DNA from: an uncultured Spirochaetales bacterium
GTDB taxonomy: Bacteria; Spirochaetota; Spirochaetia; Sphaerochaetales; Sphaerochaetaceae
DNA: 64,000 nucleotides
Assembly (NCBI GenBank): GCA_949293595.1
Contig: CASFDW010000001.1
Span: 186,001 to 250,000 of the forward strand
Direction: 5' to 3'
This document shows, piece after piece, positions 26,142 to 35,235 of this stretch. Position numbers and translations under genes: made by a program. A model generated the notes under the pieces. That model was not told the DNA's origin, ran no database searches, and worked only from the letters and a program-made list of their open reading frames with translations. Each line of letters begins with the position of its first letter. The stretch's first letter is position 1.

Positions 26142-27414
26142 AGAAAGCCCTGAAAAGTGACAGAAGGTGGCCCACATCCCTGACACCTGCGGTCTCGTAC
26201 GGCGAATGCATTGCAAGCTGTGCAAGCCCCACGTCCGCGGTCCGAATGCCAACCTTCTGGGTGGAGAGGTTTCCAAGCGTGGAGCCTCCTGCGAGGTCGG
26301 AATTGTTGACAAAAACCTGGTACGGGATGCCGTTGTCCCTCATGAGCTTCCTTACAAAAGCACCGCTTTCTGCATCCGTCGTATATTTCTGGTTCGCCGA
26401 ATACTTTATCAGGACCCCGCGGTTCACGACAGGCTTGTTGACTATGTCGCACGCCTCCGGGTAATTCGGATGCAGCGCATGTCCGTTGTCGGCGCTAAGC
26501 ATGAACGACGACGAGAGGATCATGGCCTTCTTCTCCACATCGATCCCAAGACTCGAAAAAATCCGTTCCAGCGTGGTTCTGAGGAAATCGGAAAGAGCTC
26601 CCTGCTTGGAGCCGCTGCCCACCTCCTCGTTGTCGAAAAGCGCCGCAACAGTCATCGATGAACCGGTGCACGGGGTTTCAAGCAGGGCCCTGTATGCCGA
26701 GTGAGCGCACTCCAGGTCGTCTATCCTGCCGATGCTGAAGAAAGCCTTGTCCAGCCCCCAGAAGGATGCAGGGGTGCGGGAATAGAGGAAAAGGTCGTAA
26801 TCCAGTATTTCGGAAACATCGACGCCAAGGCGTCCGGCAAGAAGCGCAATGAAGGATCCCTTCTCCGCCCTGTCGGCAAAAATCGGCAAGAGCTCCTTCT
26901 GGACCCTGTAGCATATGCCTTCGTTGGCCTTTCTGTTCTGATGTATGGCGAGATTGACGATGCTCACCAGATCCTCGTCGAAATCCACGAGGCGGCAGGA
27001 TATGCCATCCGGGGAGTCTATGAAGACCCGGCCCGCTATCGAAAGCGGACGGTCGAACCAGGGAGCCATGAGCATTCCTCCGTAGCCCTCCACATTGAGC
27101 GTGGTGTACGAGGAGGACGAGACGACCTCCGGATCCGGCTTGAGCTTGAACGAGGGACTGTCCGTGTGTGCGCCCACGACGTGCATTCTCTCAACCGGTT
27201 CCGCAGGGATCCTGAATGCGATCAGCGCGGATCCGTTCCGCCTCACAAAATATGAATTCCCCGGCGACAGTGGGAACCTTCCACCCTCGTCGAGCGGCAT
27301 GAACCCCGCATCCTCCAATCCTTTGGCCATGTTTGAAACGACATGATACGGACTCGGCGAGGACGAGATGAAGTCCGTAAGGACCTTGGCATCATTCAAA
27401 AAACTTTCTTCCAT
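26131..27414 (-). CDS. M18-family (aspartyl-type) metallo-aminopeptidase
   Basis: Cytoplasmic dizinc aminopeptidase of 427 residues. Metal-binding and catalytic blocks are VVGAHTDSPSFKLKP (His and Asp), LFDNEEVGSGSKQGA (catalytic Glu pair) and SADNGHALHPNYPE, with the last His in GGSTLGN...LAQLAMHSPYE. Members release N-terminal acidic or neutral residues during peptide turnover. It is monocistronic, convergent with the HAD gene. Confidence 0.92.
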   Translation of the reverse strand: MEESFLNDAKVLTDFISSSPSPYHVVSNMAKGLEDAGFMPLDEGGRFPLSPGNSYFVRRNGSALIAFRIPAEPVERMHVVGAHTDSPSFKLKPDPEVVSSSSYTTLNVEGYGGMLMAPWFDRPLSIAGRVFIDSPDGISCRLVDFDEDLVSIVNLAIHQNRKANEGICYRVQKELLPIFADRAEKGSFIALLAGRLGVDVSEILDYDLFLYSRTPASFWGLDKAFFSIGRIDDLECAHSAYRALLETPCTGSSMTVAALFDNEEVGSGSKQGALSDFLRTTLERIFSSLGIDVEKKAMILSSSFMLSADNGHALHPNYPEACDIVNKPVVNRGVLIKYSANQKYTTDAESGAFVRKLMRDNGIPYQVFVNNSDLAGGSTLGNLSTQKVGIRTADVGLAQLAMHSPYETAGVRDVGHLLSLFRAFFSL

Positions 27415-27474
27415 GTGGAAAATATAGAACCAAAGGGCCTCTTTTTCAATCCGGAAGCATTACGCCACCATAAA

Positions 27475-27942
27475 TCATATGGCACCTTCGGCCATCAGGT
27501 AGTCAGTGTATATGTCGGCCTGGTCCAGAAACTTTCTGACGAAGTCCAGGAAAACCGTCTCGTCCAGACCGTCCTCGGAATACAGCATGTCGTAGTCGCA
27601 GCAGAACACCCTGTACACCGGATCATAATACGCACGTATGAAAAAGAACTGCCTGTTGCTTTCATTCATGAGCCTGCAGGCAGTCTCGCTGTTGACACCG
27701 TCGGCCGCGGCCCAGGCGCTGCTGAAATAAAGATGGCATTCCCCGGGATCGATCGATATCCAGTAGGACATGTCGTACTGGTCCAGGAACTCCACATCAC
27801 CGGAAGCATCGGCAACAGCATCATACCCCGCCTCCTGGAGGATGGGCACAAGATTTACGGCAGTCACGTCCTCGCAGGAAAGCGCGGATAACGGGAACAA
27901 TGCAAAAAACAGGAACGGTGCAAGCAAAAAAGTCTTTCTCAT
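27475..27942 (-). CDS. Exported YbjN-domain protein
   Basis: A 155-residue protein with a signal peptide (MRKTFLLAPFLFFALFPLSALS) and a body resembling the YbjN/sensory-transduction-like fold: an N-terminal VTAVNLVPILQEAGYDAV, a central beta sheet and the helix FLDFVRKFLDQADIYTDYL. Exported YbjN proteins have no defined activity. The start is the ATG at 27942, where the signal peptide begins. Two Cys in YRVFCCDYD are unusual but may be structural. It follows the cyclophilin-like lipoprotein gene by 83 bp on the same strand. Confidence 0.65.
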   Translation of the reverse strand: MRKTFLLAPFLFFALFPLSALSCEDVTAVNLVPILQEAGYDAVADASGDVEFLDQYDMSYWISIDPGECHLYFSSAWAAADGVNSETACRLMNESNRQFFFIRAYYDPVYRVFCCDYDMLYSEDGLDETVFLDFVRKFLDQADIYTDYLMAEGAI

Positions 27943-28025
27943 ATCCGAATCATATACCCGTGCGGGCATTTTGAAAATCAAAAACGAGTACAGGCTACCG
28001 ATCAAGGAAACATGCGGAAGGCTCC

Positions 28026-28472
28026 TCATCCACCGATGGAAAGCGTCACCTCCACCGATCCGGGACCAAGAACGGATTTCAGGATATTTCCGGATACCCC
28101 GGTGATTTTCCCCAGAGGTGTCAGGCTCCATGTGTTCCTGTCATAGTATATGACCAGGCTTCGTCCCTGATAGAGGATCACGTCGCCTGCTTCGGTATCG
28201 AGCCTCATGTCGTTGCGGGGAAGAGTGGCGCCCAGGTCCCCGACCTTCTCCATATCGGCATAATCCTCCATAACGATTGTGACGGGACCTTTCTCAAGAA
28301 GCTCGAAAAGCGCGTCGACAGAGGAGTTGTCCTCCATGTCCGCCGTAAAGACATGTCCGTTCACCTCGATATCCATTCTTCTTTCCATTCCACCACCTGT
28401 TTTCTCCCTCGAAGAAGCAGAACAGGATGAGCAGAAAGCAAAGAACAATGCAAGCAGGGTGAAAGATCTCAT
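28026..28472 (-). CDS. Lipoprotein with cyclophilin-like fold
   Basis: A 148-residue protein. The N-terminus is a lipoprotein signal (RSFTLLALFFAFCSSC), so it is probably anchored on the outer face of a membrane. The rest matches small cyclophilin-like proteins: IEVNGHVFTADMEDN, SVDALFELLEKGPVTIVMEDY, MEKVGDLGATLPRND, GDVILYQGRSLVIYYDRNTW and FTPLG-like LTPLGKITG. Their function is unknown and isomerase residues are not evident. ATG 28472 is chosen for its AGGAAGG site and because the signal peptide then has normal length; a start at 28493 is possible. Confidence 0.72.
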   Translation of the reverse strand: MRSFTLLALFFAFCSSCSASSREKTGGGMERRMDIEVNGHVFTADMEDNSSVDALFELLEKGPVTIVMEDYADMEKVGDLGATLPRNDMRLDTEAGDVILYQGRSLVIYYDRNTWSLTPLGKITGVSGNILKSVLGPGSVEVTLSIGG

Positions 28473-28553
28473 GAAAGCCTTCCTGATCATCATCTCAGTT
28501 GTTTCCCGACCGATTCCGCCTCTTCAACATCCAGACCTCCGATAAACAATAAA

Positions 28554-29288
28554 TTAATCAAGTCTGTAATACTCATCATCAGGCACGCCTTCCAACCACT
28601 CGCTGTGCGCATCCTCTCCGGGAACCTCCACCGCGACATGCGAGAACCAGCTGTCCTTCGCGGCCCCGTGCCAGTGCTTTATGCCGCTGGCAATCGTGAC
28701 AACATCCCCGGGGTTAAGGCTCACTGCCTCCCTGCCCCATTCCTGATACCAGCCGCGGCCGGATGTGCAGAGCAGTATCTGGCCTCCCCCCTTCTTTGCC
28801 TGATGCACGTGCCAGTTGTTGCGGCATCCGGGCTCGAACGTGACATTGGCCATGAACACCGTCCTTTCGGAATCGGTCAACGGTTTCAGATAGGACCTTC
28901 CGGTAAAATACCGGCTGTAGGCGTCGTTTGGCACCCCTATGCCGAAGAGGCCTCCGTCCATCCCGTCGTCGTCCTTGTATACGGAAGACGCGACACGGAA
29001 TGCCGCCCAGGCATTGGGCCATCCTGCATAAAACGCCAGATGCGTGAGTATCTCCGCAATCTCCGTCTTCGTCACTCCGTTGTTTTTTGCAGTCCGCATG
29101 TGGTATTCGAACGAACTGTCGACCAGCCCCTTCGATACAAGCGCGGAAACGGTCAGAACAGACCTCATTTTCAAGGAAAGCCTATCCTCCCTCGACCATA
29201 CCTCGCCGAATAAAATGTCGTCGTTGAGATGTGCGAATTCATCCGCAAACCCTGAAAGCGCATCGCGCCCTGCCGTCTGTTTGACCAT
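28554..29288 (-). CDS. Carboxymuconolactone decarboxylase-like domain fused to a cupin
   Basis: A 244-residue two-domain protein. The first half is a CMD/AhpD-like helical domain (REDRLSLKMRSVLTVSALVSKG, then TKTEIAEILTHLAFYAGWPNAWAAF), without the CxxC of true AhpD. The second half is a cupin: NVTFEPGCRNNWHVHQAKKGGGQ holds the His-x-His metal site and GDVVTIASGIKHWHGA the second motif. Such fusions are often described as quinone- or stress-related, without a proven reaction. The start at 29288 has GGGAGGAG directly upstream. It is divergent from a LysR gene 110 bp away, the probable regulator. Confidence 0.85.
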   Translation of the reverse strand: MVKQTAGRDALSGFADEFAHLNDDILFGEVWSREDRLSLKMRSVLTVSALVSKGLVDSSFEYHMRTAKNNGVTKTEIAEILTHLAFYAGWPNAWAAFRVASSVYKDDDGMDGGLFGIGVPNDAYSRYFTGRSYLKPLTDSERTVFMANVTFEPGCRNNWHVHQAKKGGGQILLCTSGRGWYQEWGREAVSLNPGDVVTIASGIKHWHGAAKDSWFSHVAVEVPGEDAHSEWLEGVPDDEYYRLD

Positions 29289-29385
29289 GGCTCCTCCCAT
29301 GAGAAATCTATAAATCATAATGCCCGATATGTCTAATACTTATTTTTCATATTTAAAAATGCTTCATGGTAATGTCTTAATGAAG

Positions 29386-29391
29386 TATAAT
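29386..29391 (+). promoter_or_regulatory. -10 box of the lysR gene, probably leaderless
   Basis: A perfect TATAAT whose last base lies seven bases before the ATG at 29399; no Shine-Dalgarno sequence is present. The -35 region (TTCATG at 29363-29368) is weak, as expected for a regulated promoter. Confidence 0.5.
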
Positions 29392-29398
29392 CCGTAAT

Positions 29399-30262
29399 AT
29401 GGAACTCAGAGTCTTGAAATACTTTTTGACAATTGCGGAGGAAGAAAACATCACAAGGGCCGCAGACATCCTCCATGTGACCCAGCCCACCCTTTCGCGC
29501 CAGATGATACAGCTTGAGGACGAACTTGGCGTAAAGCTCTTCAAGCGTGGGAAATACAGCATGCAGCCGACGGACGACGGACTGTTCCTGAAACGCAGGG
29601 CCGAAGAACTTCTTTCCCTTGCGGAGAGCACCGTGAGCGCATTTGGGAACAAGGACAAGGACGTCGCAGGAGAGATAACCATCGGTTGCACGGAAACTGA
29701 CAGCATGGCATATCTTGCCAGGAAGATGGCCGAATTCAGAATCCTCCATCCCGGCGTGGTCTACAGGATACACACGGCGAATGCGGACGGGATAAAGGAA
29801 AACATGGAAAAAGGGCTTTCCGATCTTGGACTGATCACCGAGCCGGTCGACACATCCAGGTTCGAGACGCTGCATCTTCCGGTCAGAGACAGCTGGGGGG
29901 CTTTGACGGGAAAGGATTCCCCGCTTGCGGAAAAAGATGCGGTGGGGCCGGAGGACCTCGTGGGTCTTCCTTTGATCCTTCCGGTGCGTTCCGAGGTAAG
30001 GTACACGCTTGAAAGCTGGTTCAAGAAATCCTTCCAGGATCTGGACATCGCGGCAAGATACAACCTCGGACGCAATATAGCGGTGATGGTCGAACAGGGA
30101 CTTGGGACAGGAATCTGCTTCAACCTTTTCTCGAGCTTTGAAAATCTTAGGTTCATTCCGTTCGACCCGCCTCTTGAGACCGGCAGCGCGATATGCTGGA
30201 AAAAGAACCAGGTCTTTTCCACTGCAACGGGAAGATTCATAGAATTCCTGAAAAAAGGCTGA
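29399..30262 (+). CDS. LysR-family transcriptional regulator
   Basis: A 287-residue regulator with the N-terminal helix-turn-helix MELRVLKYFLTIAEEENITRAADILHVTQPTLSRQM and the linker helix typical of LysR. The effector domain from about residue 90 begins EITIGCTETDSMAYLA. It is divergent from the CMD-cupin gene and probably controls it. The gene likely has no mRNA leader. Confidence 0.92.
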   Translation: MELRVLKYFLTIAEEENITRAADILHVTQPTLSRQMIQLEDELGVKLFKRGKYSMQPTDDGLFLKRRAEELLSLAESTVSAFGNKDKDVAGEITIGCTETDSMAYLARKMAEFRILHPGVVYRIHTANADGIKENMEKGLSDLGLITEPVDTSRFETLHLPVRDSWGALTGKDSPLAEKDAVGPEDLVGLPLILPVRSEVRYTLESWFKKSFQDLDIAARYNLGRNIAVMVEQGLGTGICFNLFSSFENLRFIPFDPPLETGSAICWKKNQVFSTATGRFIEFLKKG

Positions 30263-30273
30263 CGAAAGACTTC

Positions 30274-30771
30274 TTATGGACGTGTCCGCCTTACCGCGGA
30301 TACTTTGCAACTTATTCTAAATAAACCGCTTTCATCGGTTTTTCCATTGCACCATGAAAAGCTTTCGTCGGTTATGTCGTGGAAGATCCATTACCTGCCG
30401 CTTTCATGATCAAAGCAGACTATTCTGTCACCTTCTTTTTTCGCGGTGAGTCTTTTGGTGTGATGCTGGCAGACATATGTCATGTCGTAGCTACGGGTTT
30501 TTCTGTCGTACATGCGGATTGTAATCCCCCACTCCCCATCCTCCTGCTGATTAAAAAGCCTTTCCTGCCTGGAAGGGCAGATAAAAACATCCGCAACAGC
30601 CATCCCATCAAGCGCTCTTGAAAAATGCCACTCGCCTTTTATGTTAGACCTTTTATCATCGCTGTATTCTGTATCCCATGAGCCAAGAAGAGGAGCGAAA
30701 ATATCGTCATCATCCAATATCAAAGGGTTTTTCTCCCTACTGGTAAAAACCATACTGAAAATATCATCCAT
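30274..30771 (-). pseudogene. Lipocalin-like/DUF1579-type protein interrupted by an in-frame TAA
   Basis: A 166-codon frame starting at ATG 30771 (GGAGAAG upstream) that contains one internal stop, TAA at 30391-30393. Before it: LLGSWDTEYSDDK, KGEWHFSRALDGMAVADVFICP, GITIRMYDRKT. Directly after the stop, in the same frame, reading continues with WIFHDITDESFSWCNGKTDE and ends in SAVRRTRP, which looks like the missing C-terminal strand of this small beta-barrel family. A single base change would restore the protein, so this is probably a recent nonsense mutation or a sequencing error; readthrough is less likely. Base composition is more AT-rich than the flanks. Confidence 0.65.
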
Positions 30772-31039
30772 TACTACTTCTCCTATCTCTTTAATATTGC
30801 TCAGCCAATATTTTTCTAATATATAGGTCGTATCCTGTCTTTGCCGCACCACGCCGTTCGTTTTCCCTGTTGCTCCACAAACAATAGGAAGCAGCATTCA
30901 AGACAGCCGTCATCCATTAGGTGCCGAATAGGACATCTTCAAAGTCCAATCATATACGACGGCAGGATCGGATGCAAATTGTAAAAGCATCCGTCCTGCC
31001 CGATATCCGTTTATAAGTAAAACAATCGGTTCCGATACG

Positions 31040-32314
31040 CTAGCCCTCCAGCTTTCTCATCTCCTTCATGGATGAAAAGACGACGCAGACCAGAACGTCA
31101 AGGATACCTATCACAAAAAACAGTAAGGCGGCTCCGGCTCCCTTGCCAGTTCCAAACAGGATATTCAAAACCCCGCTGCGTCCAGAAGCCATGAAAGGCT
31201 CGAAAACATCATCAACCAGGTATCCTCCCGCAAGGTATCCCAGGGGGATTGTGAAGAACTGCAGCATGTTTCTTGCCGAGTACACCCTGCCCTGAAGCAC
31301 AGCAGGAATGTTCGAGCGCAGAAGGACATCCAGATTGGCGTTCATTATTGGAATGAACAGCCATCCTGAAAATGCCCCGAGATACCATATTAATGGGTTT
31401 TTAGAGAATGAGAGCATAAAGTTTTCGGTACCCATCGAAAAGAAAAGCGACAAGATTATCACCAGGATCCTGCTCTTAGGCTTTGGCAGAACGGTCGAAA
31501 TCAGACTGCCTGTTATCATGGCCGCTCCCGATACCGCCTGCAGAGACGCCAATACAATTTCACTCTCAAAACTAAGCACCATCGCAGGAAGGGCCGCATT
31601 GTAGATCGAAGCGATGAAGTTTATCGAGGAAAGGAACAGTATGACCTCCAATAACCCGGGTCTCTTTTTCAAAAAGCCGAGAGCCTCCTTCAAATCTGAA
31701 AGGACATGGTCCATCCCATCACCGCCTCTCCTGTTTTCTTCCGGAATATCGATAAACAATACAAGAAATAATGTGGCTACGATGAAGGTACATATATCGG
31801 CTGTTATTACCAGGCCAAGTCCACCCGTGGCATAAAGTGCTGTTGCCATAGCGGGAGATGCCATGTTTATGACGCTATTTGAAAATGCATTGAGGCTTCC
31901 TGCCTTCTGATATCCATCCTCCGGGGTAACAAGCGTGATTGCAACCTCGCTTGCAGGCTGCTGGAACGCTTGTGCACTCCCTATCGCACCGTTAAGCAGA
32001 TACAGATGCCACATTTCAAGGCTGCCGGAAATCCAGAGAAGAAGGATAATGAACGTGCACGATGCAGCTGCGGCATCTGCCATGACAATAACCTTTTTCT
32101 TATTCATCCTATCCGTAAACGCCCCCACGGGCAAGGATAGGAGTATGTACGGCATGTACGATGAAACTGTAAGAAGCGCTGTATCGAGTGCAGACCCGGT
32201 CGACCCGTATGTCCAGAGTATCAATGCAAACGGTGTAAGAGAAGATCCCAGACGCGAAAGGGTCTGGGTTGCCCATAATAGTAAAAACTTTTTGAAATCT
32301 TTTTTGTCTTTCAT
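31040..32314 (-). CDS. MFS transporter, EntS/macrolide-efflux-like
   Basis: Inner-membrane exporter of 424 residues with about twelve helices. The N-terminus FKKFLLLWATQTLSRLGSSLTPFAL and PVGAFTDRMNKKKVIVMAD match the enterobactin-exporter/MefA-like branch of the superfamily (loop motif D-R-x-N-K-K). The cargo is unknown. The start at 32314 has GGAGCAAGG upstream. A TATAAT about 140 bp upstream may be the promoter. The region is AT-richer than the window average. Confidence 0.87.
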   Translation of the reverse strand: MKDKKDFKKFLLLWATQTLSRLGSSLTPFALILWTYGSTGSALDTALLTVSSYMPYILLSLPVGAFTDRMNKKKVIVMADAAAASCTFIILLLWISGSLEMWHLYLLNGAIGSAQAFQQPASEVAITLVTPEDGYQKAGSLNAFSNSVINMASPAMATALYATGGLGLVITADICTFIVATLFLVLFIDIPEENRRGGDGMDHVLSDLKEALGFLKKRPGLLEVILFLSSINFIASIYNAALPAMVLSFESEIVLASLQAVSGAAMITGSLISTVLPKPKSRILVIILSLFFSMGTENFMLSFSKNPLIWYLGAFSGWLFIPIMNANLDVLLRSNIPAVLQGRVYSARNMLQFFTIPLGYLAGGYLVDDVFEPFMASGRSGVLNILFGTGKGAGAALLFFVIGILDVLVCVVFSSMKEMRKLEG

Positions 32315-32453
32315 TGCCTTGCTCCATTATTTTGTTTTTGAGCAAAGCCCGGCGGACAATCATTTGCTCCTTGCGATGTCCGCTTCAGGCCTCGCAGGGA
32401 GCAGAAACAATGCAGAGCATGGTTTTACCTCGTTCAATCAAGAATATGACCGC

Positions 32454-32459
32454 ATTATA
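32454..32459 (-). promoter_or_regulatory. -10 box upstream of the MFS exporter
   Basis: TATAAT on the minus strand with a TGGACC-like -35 17 bp upstream. It lies within the 280-bp stretch between the acetyltransferase stop and the MFS start, which otherwise holds only a doubtful 71-codon frame. Confidence 0.4.
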
Positions 32460-32596
32460 CACTGGAAAACCATCGAGGTCCATGAAAGCATGCCCCCTTT
32501 CCATGTTTTTGAATCCCGGCACGGATTCTTTCAGAAAAAGGGCTGGCTCACCGCAACGATCCGGCCACGGCCATGCATCATCACGAATCGGTTTCA

Positions 32597-33364
32597 TCAT
32601 AAGGTATCCTGCCGGTGAATGGCCTTTGCAGGATGATAGACCATGTCGTAAAGGGTCATGGTCGGCGTGATTTGCCTCACCTTCTCAAGCTCGAGCCCAA
32701 GGTGCCTGTATTTGGCCACCTTGAGGCTCTCGTCGGTCTCAAGAACAAGCGGAATATTCTTCTTATCGGCCATGCGCTTTGCCACATCCAAGGCCTTCCT
32801 CATATACCCCTTGCCCTGGTATGGTTTTCTCACACATAGCATCGCCACGTGCAAAAACGTTTTTTTCTCCCTCCTCATCATATCCGCAATGGACGGACCG
32901 GCTTTCCGTACAAGCTTCATCAGGCGCAGCATCGCCTTTGGCCTCACGGACTTCATCACAACGAACGGAAACCTGAGGATGAGAAAAAGCGGAGGCTTCC
33001 AACCAGGCGGGGTGATTGCGATATAGGCCTCGCGATTTTCGCCGACGGCCCATATCCAGCCGCTCTCAAGCGCAATTTTCAGCGAGGCCATCTGATACCT
33101 CAGTATATCCTCCCGGGAACCGAGAAGATTGAAAAGGCTCTCCTCGCCTTCCCTGAACCCATAATCGAGATAGGCCCCGGCTATCTCCCTGATCACGTCA
33201 TCTGTCATATGCTCCACTTTGAATGCATCCATAAAAGCCTCCCATACTTCGTTCAGCAAAATCCATGCCATGTCGTCGTCAAAGGAATGAAACGCATGTG
33301 TTTCATTTAGCATCGGAATCGAAATGGTTTTTTTCACCACATTCACCCGATCAATGGTTTTCAT
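32597..33364 (-). CDS. GNAT-family N-acetyltransferase
   Basis: A 255-residue protein. The C-terminal half has the acetyl-CoA-binding motif VRKPYQGKGYMRKALDVAKRMAD preceded by the core strand FLHVAMLCV, and ends PLVLETDESLKVAKYRHLGLELEKV. The N-terminal 110 residues form a helical extension of unclear role. The acceptor substrate is unknown. No strong ribosome site precedes the ATG, so the exact start is uncertain. Confidence 0.82.
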   Translation of the reverse strand: MKTIDRVNVVKKTISIPMLNETHAFHSFDDDMAWILLNEVWEAFMDAFKVEHMTDDVIREIAGAYLDYGFREGEESLFNLLGSREDILRYQMASLKIALESGWIWAVGENREAYIAITPPGWKPPLFLILRFPFVVMKSVRPKAMLRLMKLVRKAGPSIADMMRREKKTFLHVAMLCVRKPYQGKGYMRKALDVAKRMADKKNIPLVLETDESLKVAKYRHLGLELEKVRQITPTMTLYDMVYHPAKAIHRQDTL

Positions 33365-33498
33365 TGCACGATGACCGGCTCAAGACGAATGAAGCGGACC
33401 ACGTAAATCGGAATGTGTTCCAGCGAGTCGTTCCAATACGCCGCAACTTGCTGCGGCATGATGGGGATACATGCAAAATCTGAAATGAGGAAACAGGC

Positions 33499-34794
33499 TT
33501 AATCCTCCACCGGCATCATCACGCGGGAGACAAAGATGTTTCCCGACACCTCCTGGTGAAGGATGCCGCCATGACGTGAGAGTATGTGCCTTACGCTGCT
33601 CAAACCTATCCCTCCGCCATCCTTTGTCGTCTCAAGTCCGCCTCTGCCCCATTTCACTTTTCCCGGGAAGGTGTTTTCTATTTCCATAACAAGCTGTGCA
33701 TCCGACACGCGGGAACGAATCGAGATACGGGGATGGACGCATTTTGAAGCGGCCTCGATGGCGTTTTCGACAAGATTTCCGACAACAGAAACAAAGTCCG
33801 TATCGTTCAAGGACGGTTTTTTGGGAATCTGCACGTCGATACTGAAATCTATTCCTTTCAAATCGCAGCTCCGCCAGGCGATGCGGAGCTGGGCATCGAG
33901 CAATGGATTCCCGCACCATGACATGAAACGATCGGCATGCATCATATCCTCCTTCGCACCAAGATATCTCTTCGCCTCCCCGATCTGTCCGGCCTCCAGG
34001 TATTCAAGCACGATTCGGTCATGGTGCCTCTGGTCGTGCCTGATGGCCTTTGCCTTTGCAACAAAGACCTTTTCCGCCTCCAGCTCTCCCTCCAGAATCT
34101 TCTGACGGCTCAGGATCCTCTCCATTTCAATCTTGCGCTCGGCAAGCCTGACTATACGGAGCGCCAGCGAGAACACCGAAACAATCACCAGGCTCAGCAC
34201 GCAGAGCACTGCAAGCTTCCTGCCAGGATCAGAAATGAAAATAACCGAGAAAATCACATAAACCAGTATGAACAGGCCGAGCATCCAGGAAAAGGCGGTT
34301 ATCTCCGCCCCCTGGCCGCACAAGCCGTCGACAAGGCTGTACAGCCTGTCCTTGAGAAAGAATTTCAAAAGAATGACCAGCAGGATCGAGAAAACCGTCC
34401 TGATCATTATTTGGGCCATATTCAGATATTCCGGGAAAAAAATTGCCGCAACACAGTTCGCGAATCCCACGAGCAACATGAATACGGCCACATAGGTTAT
34501 ATAGATGAAAAGCCGCTCGACGAGTGACGAGCCTGTATTGCAGAAACAAAAGAAAACTCCCATCACAACCAGCATCATGAAGGCGGTGTAATAGATCTTT
34601 GAAATAAGCGAAGGTACAAGGATGAAGAAAAGGCCTCCCAGCAACGACAGCATGATCGTCATGACAGCCATCACGGGGACCATGCTTTTTTTCCCTTCGT
34701 CATTACGGATGAGAACAGACAATGAGATGCCGTGGCAGATGGATGTTGACAAAAGCATGATGACATAAAGCACTCGATCAGACAGTATCTCCAT
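33499..34794 (-). CDS. GHKL sensor histidine kinase, AgrC-like, without a linked response regulator
   Basis: Membrane sensor of 431 residues: six or so helices in residues 1-210, a coiled linker (RLAERKIEMERILSRQKILEGELE), a dimerisation helix with the phosphorylatable His in KAIRHDQRHHDRIVLEYLEAG, then an ATPase domain with N-box VVGNLVENAIEAASK and G-box GGGIGLSSVRHILSRHGG. This layout belongs to kinases that pair with LytTR regulators, often peptide-sensing. None is adjacent. ATG 34794 is used because GAGGG lies upstream; the in-frame GTG at 34812 precedes that site. Confidence 0.88.
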   Translation of the reverse strand: MEILSDRVLYVIMLLSTSICHGISLSVLIRNDEGKKSMVPVMAVMTIMLSLLGGLFFILVPSLISKIYYTAFMMLVVMGVFFCFCNTGSSLVERLFIYITYVAVFMLLVGFANCVAAIFFPEYLNMAQIMIRTVFSILLVILLKFFLKDRLYSLVDGLCGQGAEITAFSWMLGLFILVYVIFSVIFISDPGRKLAVLCVLSLVIVSVFSLALRIVRLAERKIEMERILSRQKILEGELEAEKVFVAKAKAIRHDQRHHDRIVLEYLEAGQIGEAKRYLGAKEDMMHADRFMSWCGNPLLDAQLRIAWRSCDLKGIDFSIDVQIPKKPSLNDTDFVSVVGNLVENAIEAASKCVHPRISIRSRVSDAQLVMEIENTFPGKVKWGRGGLETTKDGGGIGLSSVRHILSRHGGILHQEVSGNIFVSRVMMPVED

Positions 34795-35235
34795 ACGTTT
34801 CCCTCTTTCCACACCGATACAAGTTCATTTCCCGGTTTTTTCCATATCAATAATCCCATATATCCGCAAAAGAAAAAAGAACAAATGAGAAACAGTTCCG
34901 CCACAATCCGTGGAATTGCATGCTGGCAGCACAATCAAGCCATCGGTTGAGATAGCCGGCGTGATGATGCATTTCCTGTTCATGGTTGAAACCGTTACTG
35001 CCGTTTTCAGCACAGCATGACAAGAATCATTATAAACAAGCCGGGCCGTGGATGGATGAAGACACCCTTCATCCCGCGTCATCAATAAGATTTGTTCATG
35101 CTTGGGACGGAACAATCGAAAAAACGGCTGTTCCCAAAACAGAAAGGATCGGGATGCCTGCCTTTTTCTTATGCCGTTCAACCGGGCATGTCGAAAGAAA
35201 TGGATTTGATCGGTGATGCATGCTATGCTTCCATC
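34795..35235. other. Gap between kinase and ogt with no recognisable gene
   Basis: About 440 bases holding no supported feature. A 118-codon frame on the minus strand has no ribosome site, family motif or membrane pattern. The plus-strand frame that leads into the ogt gene is open but unlike Ogt proteins. The kinase promoter presumably lies at the left end. Confidence 0.4.

Noticed and set aside
32385..32600. A 71-codon minus-strand frame whose ATG overlaps the acetyltransferase stop
   Set aside because: The ATGA overlap is suggestive, but no motif, family or ribosome site was found and a good -10 box for the MFS gene lies inside it.
30337..33368. Similar short strings GGTTTTTCCATTGCACCATG and GGTTTTCATTGCACGATG at 30337 and 33353
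   Set aside because: Partial match with no extended repeat, no flanking duplication and no transposase, so not treated as a mobile-element scar.
33362..33498. A 45-codon stretch open between the kinase TAA and a TGA overlapping the acetyltransferase ATG
   Set aside because: Short enough to be open by chance, and no homology was recognised; the hairpin GCCGCA/TGCGGC in it lacks a T-tract.
34825..35181. A 118-codon minus-strand frame before the histidine kinase
   Set aside because: No ribosome site, no recognisable motif, and uneven composition; listed as a gap.
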